The position numbers and the translations under genes are program-made. 64,000 bases of DNA from JAANXG01 sp963731035 (lineage in GTDB: Bacteria; Pseudomonadota; Gammaproteobacteria; Arenicellales; JAANXG01). The DNA is taken from the NCBI GenBank assembly GCA_963731035.1, contig CAVSUY010000022.1:62001-126000 (forward strand), given 5' to 3'. Below are positions 1 through 7,785 of the stretch, piece after piece. The notes below the pieces were generated by a model. It was not told the origin of the DNA and did no database searches. It saw nothing but the letters and a program-made list of their open reading frames with translations. Position 1 is the first letter of the stretch; every line of letters starts with the position of its first letter.

Positions 1-29
1 GAGGGAAAGGGAACTTTGTTTCAATTCAC

Positions 30-1346
30 TCACGCGGTTTCCGCCGCGCCGGCAATCCGTCGGGGCTTCGTCATCCATATCAGCACAACCGACAGCAGCG
101 CGAGTGCCACGTACACCAGGTAACCGCGTGCATAGCCCACCGGTCCCATCCATTCGACAGTCTTGCCGAGCATCGGCGGGACAGCGAACCCGCCCAGGGC
201 GCCCAAGCCACCGACCCAACCGGCGGCGCCGCCAACGGCATTAGGGACGTAGTCTGGAACCAGCCGGAACACTGCGGCGTTGTTTACGCCCATGCCAACC
301 GCCACCACCAGCATCGCGATACCGGCCAGCACGGGACCTTCGGAAAAGCTCACTAGCAACGCGCCGGCAAGCAGTATCAACAAAGAGACCGCCGCCACGC
401 GTTCACCGCCAAGACGGTCGGAAAGGCTGCCTCCGGGAACGCGGATAATAGACGCCAGCAGCGAAAATGATGCCGTCATGATCACGGCGGTCCAGTTGGA
501 TACACCGAAGTAGCTCTGCCAGTAGTTCGGCAGCCACGCGGTCAGGGCGAGGAATCCACCGAAGGTCGTGAAATAGAGGATCACCAGAACCCATGTGCGC
601 CAGATCTTTGCCGCTTCCAGCAACGCGTGCAGAGCCGATTTCTGGGGAAACACTTCCTGGCCCTCGGCTTGCGCCTTCTTGCGCGCCTCGGCGGGGTCGA
701 TGCCATGCTTACGGATCTGGAAGTACCAGGCGTTCTGACCCAGAAAGTAGTACAGGATCAAGCCGGCGATCACGATCGCCACCGAAACCAGGTACGCCAT
801 CCACAAGCCGGCGAAGGCGATAATCAAGGGCAGGATCAGTACCACCAGACCCGGCGAGGTGTTGCCGAGGCCGGCGTAGATGGCCAGGGCGGAACCCTGC
901 TGGCTGCGCGGGTACCAGTACGACACCTGGCCGATACCGACGCTGAACGTCGCAATACCACAGCCGGCAAATGCGCCGAACAACAGCAGCAACGGGTAGT
1001 ACGCCTGCGTCAGATGCTCCGGGTACAGGGTGAGCAGCATGTACCACAGGCCCGCGATGCCTATCAGCGACAGCACGAGCAGCACCAGGAACGGCTGCTT
1101 GCCGCCGGTGCTGTCCACCCAGGCGCCGAACGGAATACGCAGCAGCGAGCCGGTCAGCAGGGGAATCGAGACCAGCAGTCCGACCTGCGTCGGCGTGAGC
1201 TGCATCACTTCGATGAAGCGATGAGCGGTGGGACCGAACAGCGAGACGGCTCCGAACCCGATGAAGAAGCCGATTGTGGCGCCGAACAGCGCGTCTCGCG
1301 GACTACCACTGAGGGCCAACTCCCGCCCCGGAGTTGTCTGTGCCAT
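30..1346 (-). CDS. narK: NarK-type nitrate/nitrite MFS transporter
   Basis: 438-residue, very hydrophobic protein with about 12 predicted membrane segments, the usual length for the nitrate/nitrite porter (NNP) branch of the major facilitator superfamily. The GNTSPGL stretch (about residue 162) and GVNNAAVFRLVP (about 354) fit the glycine-rich nitrate signatures of that branch. The RxPxG loop motifs (LRIPFGAWVD and IRVPGGSLSDRLGG) are present. Expected role: uptake of nitrate and/or nitrite exchange across the inner membrane for respiration or assimilation. The ATG is preceded by a GGGAG ribosome site. It stands alone on the minus strand with an FNR-like palindrome about 60 bases upstream, which suggests anaerobic control. 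No nitrate reductase genes lie in the window, so substrate and direction are inferred from family. Confidence 0.85.
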   Translation of the reverse strand: MAQTTPGRELALSGSPRDALFGATIGFFIGFGAVSLFGPTAHRFIEVMQLTPTQVGLLVSIPLLTGSLLRIPFGAWVDSTGGKQPFLVLLVLSLIGIAGLWYMLLTLYPEHLTQAYYPLLLLFGAFAGCGIATFSVGIGQVSYWYPRSQQGSALAIYAGLGNTSPGLVVLILPLIIAFAGLWMAYLVSVAIVIAGLILYYFLGQNAWYFQIRKHGIDPAEARKKAQAEGQEVFPQKSALHALLEAAKIWRTWVLVILYFTTFGGFLALTAWLPNYWQSYFGVSNWTAVIMTASFSLLASIIRVPGGSLSDRLGGERVAAVSLLILLAGALLVSFSEGPVLAGIAMLVVAVGMGVNNAAVFRLVPDYVPNAVGGAAGWVGGLGALGGFAVPPMLGKTVEWMGPVGYARGYLVYVALALLSVVLIWMTKPRRIAGAAETA

Positions 1347-1405
1347 TGCTGCATCTCCCGTTAATGTCTACGCGCGACTCTAGTGCAGCCCGGCGCCGGT
1401 TGTAC

Positions 1406-1419
1406 TTGACAATAGTCAA
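1406..1419 (-). promoter_or_regulatory. FNR/FixK/DNR-like operator upstream of narK
   Basis: The perfect 5-4-5 palindrome TTGAC-AATA-GTCAA matches the CRP/FNR-family consensus TTGA(T/C)-N4-(A/G)TCAA. Reading toward narK, a -10-like TAGAGT lies at 1377-1382, giving a predicted start near 1370. The palindrome centre would then be about 42 bases upstream, the class II activator position. The site match is seen directly; the promoter geometry is inferred. Confidence 0.55.
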
Positions 1420-1609
1420 GCTGTGCGACGGAATGTGAGGAAAGGGTCCCGGTGAATGCAAATAAGGGCAGCGGGCGGGCATACGGGCCGTATCCGCTCG
1501 TGCCGCGCCAGGGTTTGCGGCAATTCGGGTGTCACCGTGTCGTGGCGCGGGACCCTGCCGGTTGGCCGCGGTCAACCACCACTCAACATCGCTACCTGGA
1601 GGTGTTCAA

Positions 1610-2164
1610 ATGAGTATCGGTCGCTCACTGCTGGCTCTGATTCTTCTGGCGTCGATCCCGGCCGTTCACGCGGCGGGCTTCAGTGTCACCAGCCCCGACG
1701 TTCAAGAGGGCGGAACCATCGCCAACGAGCAGGTCTACAATGGCTTTGGGTGTTCGGGCGACAACGTGTCGCCGGCCTTGAGCTGGTCCGGCGCGCCGGC
1801 CGGCACCAAGAGCTTCGCGGTGACCTTGTACGATCCGGACGCCCCAACGGGCAGCGGCTGGTGGCACTGGCTGGTTTTCAATATTCCCGCCTCCGTCACC
1901 GCGCTCGCCAAGGGTGCCGGAGATCCATCCGCCGGCACGCTGCCGGACGGCAGCGTTCAAAGCCGCACGGATTTCGGCCAACCCGGCTACGGCGGACCCT
2001 GCCCCCCGCAAGGCGACGCACCGCACCACTACATCTTCACCGTCTACGCGCTGAAGACCGACCACCTGGAGATCGACAGCAACGCGCCCGGCGCGATGGT
2101 GGGCTTCAACCTGCACGCGGCCATGATCGGCAAGGCGATGTTGACCGCGACTTACGGGAGGTAG
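1610..2164 (+). CDS. YbhB/YbcL-family PEBP-like periplasmic protein
   Basis: 184 residues with an N-terminal signal peptide (MSIGRSLLALILLASIPAVHA), so probably periplasmic. The body is a phosphatidylethanolamine-binding-protein fold of the bacterial YbhB/YbcL type. It has the anion-pocket motif YDPDAPTGSGWWHWLVFNIP around residue 80 and a PHHYIFTVYAL motif around residue 145. No enzymatic activity is established for this family; ligand-binding or kinase-inhibitor roles are only inferred from eukaryotic RKIP. The ATG at 1610 has a good GGAGGT site at 1598-1603; an open frame running further upstream would lose the signal peptide. It converges on the M16 protease gene with a 4-base gap. Confidence 0.85.
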   Translation: MSIGRSLLALILLASIPAVHAAGFSVTSPDVQEGGTIANEQVYNGFGCSGDNVSPALSWSGAPAGTKSFAVTLYDPDAPTGSGWWHWLVFNIPASVTALAKGAGDPSAGTLPDGSVQSRTDFGQPGYGGPCPPQGDAPHHYIFTVYALKTDHLEIDSNAPGAMVGFNLHAAMIGKAMLTATYGR

Positions 2165-2168
2165 CCGC

Positions 2169-4859
2169 TCAGCCCGGAGTGGGTCCCTGACTCACCCGGA
2201 CGAGGTCCTTGGGGCGCAGCCACTTCTTGAAGGCGGCCTGGATCTCGGGTGCACCCAGCTTCAGGTAGCGGCGCGCGGCCCGGGTGGGCTCATCCAGTGG
2301 CAGGCCGAGGGTCTCTCGGTGGATGAAGCCGTTGGCGATGGCCTCGACTCCCGATTCGCCGAGCGGAATCTGGCGCAGCAGGTAAGCTTTCGCCTGCTCC
2401 AACTCGTGGTTGCTCACCGGCGTCTTTTGCATGGTCTCCAGCTCGCGTGCCACGATGTGCTGGACTCGCGACACGTTCTTCGGATCGCAGGCGTATTCGA
2501 CGGAATACACGCCGCGGGTGCGACCGATATCGAGGTCCGACGAGACGTAGTAGACCAGACCCGCGTCCTTCCTCAGATCGCGCGTCAGGCGGGTCGAATA
2601 GAAACTTCCGCCCAGCACCGTGTTGCCCAGTGTCAGCGCATAGTAGTCCGGATCGGAGCGTGTCAGGCCGAGGGTCTGCGCCAGGTCCACGCTGTCCTGC
2701 ACCCGGCTCGAATCAGGCACGGAAACAACGCTGACTTTGTTGCGAGGCGCCGCCGGCAGATCGGTATCGGGCTTGGGCCCCCGGGCCGTCCAACCGCCGA
2801 AGTACTTCTCGATTACCGCCTTGGCCCGGGACGGCGTCACCTTGCCGATGACGACGATAGTGGTCATGTCGGGACGGAAGACGTCACCGTAGTAATCGCG
2901 CACATCCTCGAGGGTGAGGCTCGATACGGTGTCGGGAACCGCCTCACGCAGCACCGGGTCGTCTTTCGGAAAGAGCGCGGCGCGCAGCGCCCGCTGCGAG
3001 AGGTATCCCGGACTCTTGAGGCGGCTCGTCACCGTCTGCAGGGTCTGGCGTTTCACCACCTCGAAAGCCTTTTCGGGAAACGCGGGATGCAGCTCATTGT
3101 CCGCCAGCAGCTCAACGCCACGGTCGAGCTTCCCGGCCAGCACCTGCAGGGAGAATTTCGCGCCCGCGTCCGCGCTGGCGCCGATTTCGTCCAGCGCTTT
3201 CTGGAAAGCGAGGCGATCCAGGTGCTCGGTGCCGTAGGAGAACAGATCGTCAAGCACCATGGACAAACCTTCCTCGCCGGGTGGCACCTGCATCTGTGCG
3301 CGGTGCTCGACGTGGCCGACAACGGTGACCGTGTCGCTCACATCCTCCGGCTGGACGATCAGCTTGATCCCGTTGGGCAGCGTGCTCACCGTGGGCTTTG
3401 CGGTGGTCGCGGGGATCTTCAGGCGGCTCAGCGCCGTTTCGGCCCAGTGCGGCAGCTTGGTGGGCATGGCGTGTCCGAGAGAGATGTTTTCCTGGCCACC
3501 GAAACCGCCGGAGGCCACCGGCTTGCCGGAGCTCCGGGGTACCGTGGTCGCAACGACAGCCTGGTCCAGCGTCAGATACTTCCGCGCCGCGCGGTTGACG
3601 TCGTCGACGGTGACCTTCTCGATGCGTGCGAGATCCTGGTCCGGCGAGTCGAGGCCGTAGACCGCCACCGCCTCCGACCAGACCTGGGCCAGGCCCTCGA
3701 TGGAATTCTTGGTGAGCTCCAGGTCCCGCCTTTCCTGCAATTTTGCCGCCCGCACCAGGTCCGGCGACACGCCGTGCTCGGCGATCCGGGCCAGGATGCC
3801 CCGGATCTCTTTGTTCAGCCCGTCGATGTCGCTGCCTTCGGGCACGCTCACCGCCGCATAGCCGAATCCCGCCCCGGGCATCGGGTCGTAAGAGAAGCTC
3901 GCGTCGAATGCCTTTCCCTGCGGCACCAACTGGTACAAGTCGCCCCGCTGGCTGCTCAATACATCCGCGAGCACCTCGACTGCGGGATAGTCCGGGCTGT
4001 CCAGACCCGGCATGCGCAGCGCAATAACGTGCTCGGCGTAAGGCAGATCGCTGTCGACGGTGAACGACTGTGACTTCACCGGAAGCAGGTGGATCTCTGG
4101 ACGCGCCGGCAGGCGCTTCTCGGGGATCGATCCGAACAGCTTCTTGATGTGGCGCAGCGTGGATTCGGGATCGACGTTGCCCACTACCACCAGGACAGCG
4201 TTGTTGGGGGCATACCATTTGTCATAGAAAGACTTCAGATCGGCGCCCGCCGTCTTGTCGAACGACGGTCTCGTGCCCAGCGCATCATGCTCATAAGCCG
4301 TGCCCTTGAACAGCGCGCCGAGCACCTTCGTGTACATCACGTAGTTGGGACTGGATAGATCCTGGGCCACCTCCTGTTCGATGGCGCCGCGCTCCTGCTT
4401 CCAGTCTTTTTCGCTGTCTTCGACGCCGCGCATTCTCACCGCTTCGATGTGCAAAGCGGTATCGAGGTCTTCCGCCGGTACGGTGAAGTAGTATTGGGTG
4501 ATCGTATGGCGGGTGTCGGCGTTGAAACGTCCGCCCATGACGCTGCCGATGTAAGCGAGCTGGTCGGCCGACAGCCCGGGGCTGCCGCGGAACATCATGT
4601 GCTCCTGGGCATGGGCGGTGCCGGGAAACCCCGCCGGCGTTTCGTTGGAGCCCGCCAGGTAGTTGACGACTGTTGTCGCCACCGGCGCCAGCGTGTTGCG
4701 GACGACCACCACCCGCAGGCCGTTGTCCAGGGTGGCGCGCACCACGTTCGAGCCGGCCGCCAGGGTGTTGCCGGCGGCCAGCAGGAGCGCACAGGCGAAG
4801 CCGAGACGGGCCAGCCGGCGGTTGTTCAGTATTCGTAAGCGCAAGGAGAGTCTTTCCAT
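2169..4859 (-). CDS. M16-family zinc metallopeptidase, two-domain, secreted
   Basis: 896 residues. After a signal peptide (about residues 1-35, ending NTLAAG) come two M16 (pitrilysin/insulinase) halves. The first carries the inverted zinc motif HAQEH at about residues 83-87 and the downstream acidic ligand in AIEQEVAQD (about 161-163). The second half starts near TLPNGIKLIVQPE and lacks the HxxEH motif, as expected for the inactive chaperone half. Many bacteria encode the two halves as separate genes; here they are one polypeptide. Likely role: degradation of peptides in the periplasm. The start at 4859 is chosen because GAGG lies just upstream and the signal peptide follows at once; the open frame continues upstream through sequence that does not look like protein. 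Confidence 0.88.
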   Translation of the reverse strand: MERLSLRLRILNNRRLARLGFACALLLAAGNTLAAGSNVVRATLDNGLRVVVVRNTLAPVATTVVNYLAGSNETPAGFPGTAHAQEHMMFRGSPGLSADQLAYIGSVMGGRFNADTRHTITQYYFTVPAEDLDTALHIEAVRMRGVEDSEKDWKQERGAIEQEVAQDLSSPNYVMYTKVLGALFKGTAYEHDALGTRPSFDKTAGADLKSFYDKWYAPNNAVLVVVGNVDPESTLRHIKKLFGSIPEKRLPARPEIHLLPVKSQSFTVDSDLPYAEHVIALRMPGLDSPDYPAVEVLADVLSSQRGDLYQLVPQGKAFDASFSYDPMPGAGFGYAAVSVPEGSDIDGLNKEIRGILARIAEHGVSPDLVRAAKLQERRDLELTKNSIEGLAQVWSEAVAVYGLDSPDQDLARIEKVTVDDVNRAARKYLTLDQAVVATTVPRSSGKPVASGGFGGQENISLGHAMPTKLPHWAETALSRLKIPATTAKPTVSTLPNGIKLIVQPEDVSDTVTVVGHVEHRAQMQVPPGEEGLSMVLDDLFSYGTEHLDRLAFQKALDEIGASADAGAKFSLQVLAGKLDRGVELLADNELHPAFPEKAFEVVKRQTLQTVTSRLKSPGYLSQRALRAALFPKDDPVLREAVPDTVSSLTLEDVRDYYGDVFRPDMTTIVVIGKVTPSRAKAVIEKYFGGWTARGPKPDTDLPAAPRNKVSVVSVPDSSRVQDSVDLAQTLGLTRSDPDYYALTLGNTVLGGSFYSTRLTRDLRKDAGLVYYVSSDLDIGRTRGVYSVEYACDPKNVSRVQHIVARELETMQKTPVSNHELEQAKAYLLRQIPLGESGVEAIANGFIHRETLGLPLDEPTRAARRYLKLGAPEIQAAFKKWLRPKDLVRVSQGPTPG

Positions 4860-5035
4860 ATTGCCTCGCATGGATTTGTTGGTTGCTTCCGGGTTGGAGC
4901 CGGGGGACACGCAGCTAACGCATACTCCCGGTTCGTCGCGTACCCACTGAGACCAATCGGCGACAAAAGCGTTCCCTGACGCGTCCGTCGCGGGATCCGA
5001 ACCGCGGGAGAAAAGACCCTTCGGTACACGTCCTT

Positions 5036-5941
5036 TCAACCGGTGTTGCGCTGAAACCAGTCCACCACCGCCGCAATGATGGCGCGGTCGGGGTGGCGGG
5101 CGCCGAGGATGTACCCGTATCCCTGCCTCTCCACGACCGGATCCATGCGCACCAAGGTGCCCTCCTCTATCATCGACTCCACCAGGCCGGACCAGCCCAG
5201 CGCCAGGCCATTGCCTTCGACCGCCGCGTTCAACAGCAAGGGATAGTTGTTGTAATGGAAGCGCGTGCGGGCCGGCGCGTCCAGGCCGGCGAGCTGGCAC
5301 CAGCGGCTCCAATCCAGCCAGCGCGCGTTATGGGCGTCCATGTGCAGCAACGGCACCCGCGCCAGCGCATCGCTGTCGACTACGCCGCCGAGATCGTAGC
5401 GCGCGGCACATCCCGGGCTGCACACGGGAAATACCGATTCGTGAAACAGGGGCCACTCGTCCTCGCCACGCTGGTCGAAGCGGTCGAAACGGATGGTCAG
5501 GTCGGCGCTGGTCATCTCCGGGGCATCGTCGCGATCAACGGGAATTACCTCGAACTGGGTGCCGGGAAACGCCGACTCGAGACGCGCCATGCGCGGCAGC
5601 AGCCAACGATGGGCGAACCCGAAGTGCACCGCGAACATCAGCTCACGGTGCAGTGCATGGGCCCGCGACTGGAGCCGCCGGGTGGCGCCGACGAGCCGGC
5701 GCAGCGCGGCGGCGGTGTCCTCGTAGTATTCCTGACCGTTGCGGGTGGGACGCAGCCGCCGGCTGGTGCGGTCGAACAAGGGAACGCCCACGGCATCCTC
5801 CAGTGCCCGGATTCGCTGGGAAACGGCGGGCTGGGTGCTGCCCAGCTCCCGGGCTGCCGCGGTCATGGACCCGAGGCGCGCTGCCGCCTCGAAGGCCGCA
5901 ATAGCCTTCAGGGAAGGCAGTGGTCGGTCTTCTTCGCTCAT
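5036..5941 (-). CDS. LysR-family transcriptional regulator, likely of the adjacent tmpAB genes
   Basis: 301 residues. The N-terminal winged helix-turn-helix (about 8-66; AFEAAARLGSMTAAARELGSTQPAVSQRIRALE, viewed in parts) is typical LysR, close to the GcvA-like branch. The C-terminal part is a substrate-binding effector domain. It is transcribed away from the oxygenase gene at 6037 with a 95-base shared gap, the classic arrangement for a LysR activator of a divergent catabolic operon. The gap contains a palindrome (5966-5976) next to a good promoter for the oxygenase gene. The effector is unknown; a phosphonate or betaine compound is the inference from context. Confidence 0.88.
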   Translation of the reverse strand: MSEEDRPLPSLKAIAAFEAAARLGSMTAAARELGSTQPAVSQRIRALEDAVGVPLFDRTSRRLRPTRNGQEYYEDTAAALRRLVGATRRLQSRAHALHRELMFAVHFGFAHRWLLPRMARLESAFPGTQFEVIPVDRDDAPEMTSADLTIRFDRFDQRGEDEWPLFHESVFPVCSPGCAARYDLGGVVDSDALARVPLLHMDAHNARWLDWSRWCQLAGLDAPARTRFHYNNYPLLLNAAVEGNGLALGWSGLVESMIEEGTLVRMDPVVERQGYGYILGARHPDRAIIAAVVDWFQRNTG

Positions 5942-5965
5942 AAGATTATTGCATGTCGCCTATCA

Positions 5966-5976
5966 TCAATCATTGA
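5966..5976. promoter_or_regulatory. Candidate LysR operator, TCAAT-C-ATTGA
   Basis: Perfect 5-1-5 inverted repeat ending two bases before the -35 box of the tmpA promoter, in the gap shared with the LysR gene. The position suits an activator contacting polymerase. Assignment to this regulator is inferred. Confidence 0.4.
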
Positions 5977-5977
5977 A

Positions 5978-6007
5978 TTTACAGCAAATCACATCCGGTT
6001 CCATAAT
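5978..6007 (+). promoter_or_regulatory. Predicted sigma-70 promoter of the tmpAB unit
   Basis: TTTACA (-35, five of six consensus bases) at 5978-5983 and CATAAT (-10, five of six) at 6002-6007, with an 18-base spacer. The predicted start near 6014 leaves a short leader containing AGGA before the ATG at 6037. Confidence 0.5.
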
Positions 6008-6036
6008 GCGCTCACCAGCAACCCCAGGACTCCTCC

Positions 6037-7170
6037 ATGACTCGCGTACGATTCGAAATCGATACCGCCGCGGCGCGGATCGTCGCCTGCCTCGACCGGG
6101 GCCAGGTGGAGCTGCCTGCCCTGTGGCTCCGCGAGCGCTCCCGGGACCCCGAGCAGCTCGACCCGCAGACTCACCAGCGGCTGTTCAATCCCCACCAGTT
6201 GCCGGACGATCTGACTCTGACCGCCGTGGAATCGGGCGAACCCGGGCAGGCCCGGGTGAGCTTCAGCGACGGCTACCGTGGCTGCTACGAGCTGCAGGCA
6301 CTCGCGGACGAGCTCGACCCGGACGACGGCGTTCCCGCGCCCCGGCCGTGGGACGCGACCCTGGACCGCCGGGAAGTAAGCTTCGACTGGCGCCTGCTGA
6401 CCGATACCGCGCACATGCACGCGGCGCTGGGCGAATTCCTGGCCAGGGGCTTCCTGATCCTGCGGCAGGTCCCGACCGATCCGCAGCGTATTCTCGAGGT
6501 AGCGCGCAGTTTCGGCTACCTGCGGGACACCAACTTCGGTTTGTATTTTGAAGTGTATTCGCGACCGGTATCCAACGACCTGGCTTACAGCAGTCAGGCG
6601 CTCGGCCCCCACACCGACAATCCTTACCGTGAGCCGGTGCCCGGCATTCAGCTCCTGCACTGCCTGGTGAACGAGACCAGCGGCGGGCTGTCCGCCCTGG
6701 CGGACAGCCTGGCCGTCGGGAGGGCATTGGCGGAAGAAGACCCGGAAGCGTTCGAGCGGCTCGCCACCACACCGGTGCGGTTCCGCTTCCTGGACGCCGA
6801 GGAAGAGTTCATCGAAAGGCGGTTCATCATCCGGCGCGATGCCCTGGGACGGATGACCGGCGTGCACTATAGCCCGCGTATGGACTACATGCCTCTGTTG
6901 GACGATACTGAGCTGCGCGCCTTCCACCGGGCGCGGCGGCGGTTGAACGAGCTGCTGGTGGATTCGCGATTCGAAATCCGCTTTCCCCTGCTCCAGGGGG
7001 AATTGATGATGTTCGACAACAGCCGCATCCTGCACGGACGGACCGCATTCAATGCCGCCGAAGGGCGACGCCACCTGCAGGGCTGCTACATTGATGTCGA
7101 CGAACCCAGAAGCCGGTACCGCGCCCTGTCGCGGCGGCTGCAATCCCTTCCAGCCAACGCGGAGGCCTGA
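6037..7170 (+). CDS. tmpA: Fe(II)/2-oxoglutarate oxygenase of the gamma-butyrobetaine hydroxylase family, probable TmpA
   Basis: 377 residues. An N-terminal DUF971-like domain (about 1-95) precedes a TauD-type double-stranded beta-helix. Iron ligands are H192 and D194 (GPHTDNPYREP) and H333 (SRILHGRTAF); an arginine in GRRHLQGCYID (about 344-345) should bind 2-oxoglutarate. True gamma-butyrobetaine and trimethyllysine hydroxylases carry a Cys-rich zinc site after WLR; here that stretch reads LRERSRDPEQLDPQTHQR and has no cysteines. The next gene, overlapping by one base, encodes an HD-domain oxygenase. This pairing is that of TmpA/TmpB, in which TmpA hydroxylates 2-trimethylaminoethylphosphonate at C1. 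If the pairing misleads, it is a gamma-butyrobetaine hydroxylase for carnitine synthesis. Confidence 0.8.
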   Translation: MTRVRFEIDTAAARIVACLDRGQVELPALWLRERSRDPEQLDPQTHQRLFNPHQLPDDLTLTAVESGEPGQARVSFSDGYRGCYELQALADELDPDDGVPAPRPWDATLDRREVSFDWRLLTDTAHMHAALGEFLARGFLILRQVPTDPQRILEVARSFGYLRDTNFGLYFEVYSRPVSNDLAYSSQALGPHTDNPYREPVPGIQLLHCLVNETSGGLSALADSLAVGRALAEEDPEAFERLATTPVRFRFLDAEEEFIERRFIIRRDALGRMTGVHYSPRMDYMPLLDDTELRAFHRARRRLNELLVDSRFEIRFPLLQGELMMFDNSRILHGRTAFNAAEGRRHLQGCYIDVDEPRSRYRALSRRLQSLPANAEA

Positions 7171-7745
7171 TGGAGACCGTAGCATTCCGGCAGATGAAAG
7201 ACGGCAGCCGGGCCGACTACGAGCTGCTCGACAAGCTCGAGAGGCAGTTCATCGATGCGCTGCCGGATCGCATCCTCGGGGCGCTGCGCTCCCTGGACGA
7301 CAGTCTCGGCGGCTACCAGATCAGCCGCCTGGAGCATTCGCTGCAGAGCGCGACCCGGGCCGAAAACGACGGCGCCGACGAGGAGCTGGTGTTCGCCGCG
7401 CTGATGCACGACATCGGCGACGTGCTCGCACCCGCCAATCACTCGCAGCTCGCCGCCAGCATCATCCGTCCTTATGTCCGCGAGGAAGTCACCTGGATCG
7501 TGGAGCACCATGGCCTGTTCCAGATGTACTACTACGCCCACCACTTTGGCGGCGACCGCAACGCTCGCGAGGCATACCGCGACCACCCATGGTTCGACAC
7601 CTGCGTGCGCTTTTGCGAGGACTGGGATCAGGCCTCCTTCGATCCCGGCTATCCGACCCGGCCGCTTGAGCATTTCGAATCTCTGGTGCGGCGCATCTTC
7701 GCCCGCACGCCGTTTGATCCTGACGTCGTAGACGCGCCCGCTTGA
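7170..7745 (+). CDS. tmpB: HD-domain mixed-valent diiron oxygenase, probable TmpB
   Basis: 191 residues of the PhnZ/TmpB branch of the HD superfamily. Expected iron ligands are visible: H56 (in YQISRLEHSLQSA), H80-D81 (LMHDIGD), H91 (NHSQLAA), H113 or H114 (VEHHGLFQ), and an aspartate in EDWDQ (about 151-153). Y49 and E55 sit where PhnZ-like enzymes carry their lid tyrosine and glutamate. TmpB oxidatively cleaves the C-P bond of the hydroxylated trimethylaminoethylphosphonate made by TmpA, giving glycine betaine and phosphate. The start overlaps the tmpA stop (TGATG) behind a GGAGG site, so the two are translationally coupled. Without the partner it would be annotated as a phosphohydrolase, a known misannotation for this group. 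Confidence 0.8.
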   Translation: METVAFRQMKDGSRADYELLDKLERQFIDALPDRILGALRSLDDSLGGYQISRLEHSLQSATRAENDGADEELVFAALMHDIGDVLAPANHSQLAASIIRPYVREEVTWIVEHHGLFQMYYYAHHFGGDRNAREAYRDHPWFDTCVRFCEDWDQASFDPGYPTRPLEHFESLVRRIFARTPFDPDVVDAPA

Positions 7746-7785
7746 ACGGGGCTCGATTGGCGCCTTCGTTCCGCAGCCGCCGGCG

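Noticed and set aside
2319..4073. Plus-strand frame opposite the M16 protease
   Set aside because: Shadow frame with no family features; the protease on the minus strand has an intact zinc motif and signal peptide.
6037..7170. Carnitine-pathway gamma-butyrobetaine hydroxylase
   Set aside because: The zinc-binding cysteines of that group are missing and the translationally coupled partner is an HD oxygenase; kept as the alternative call only.
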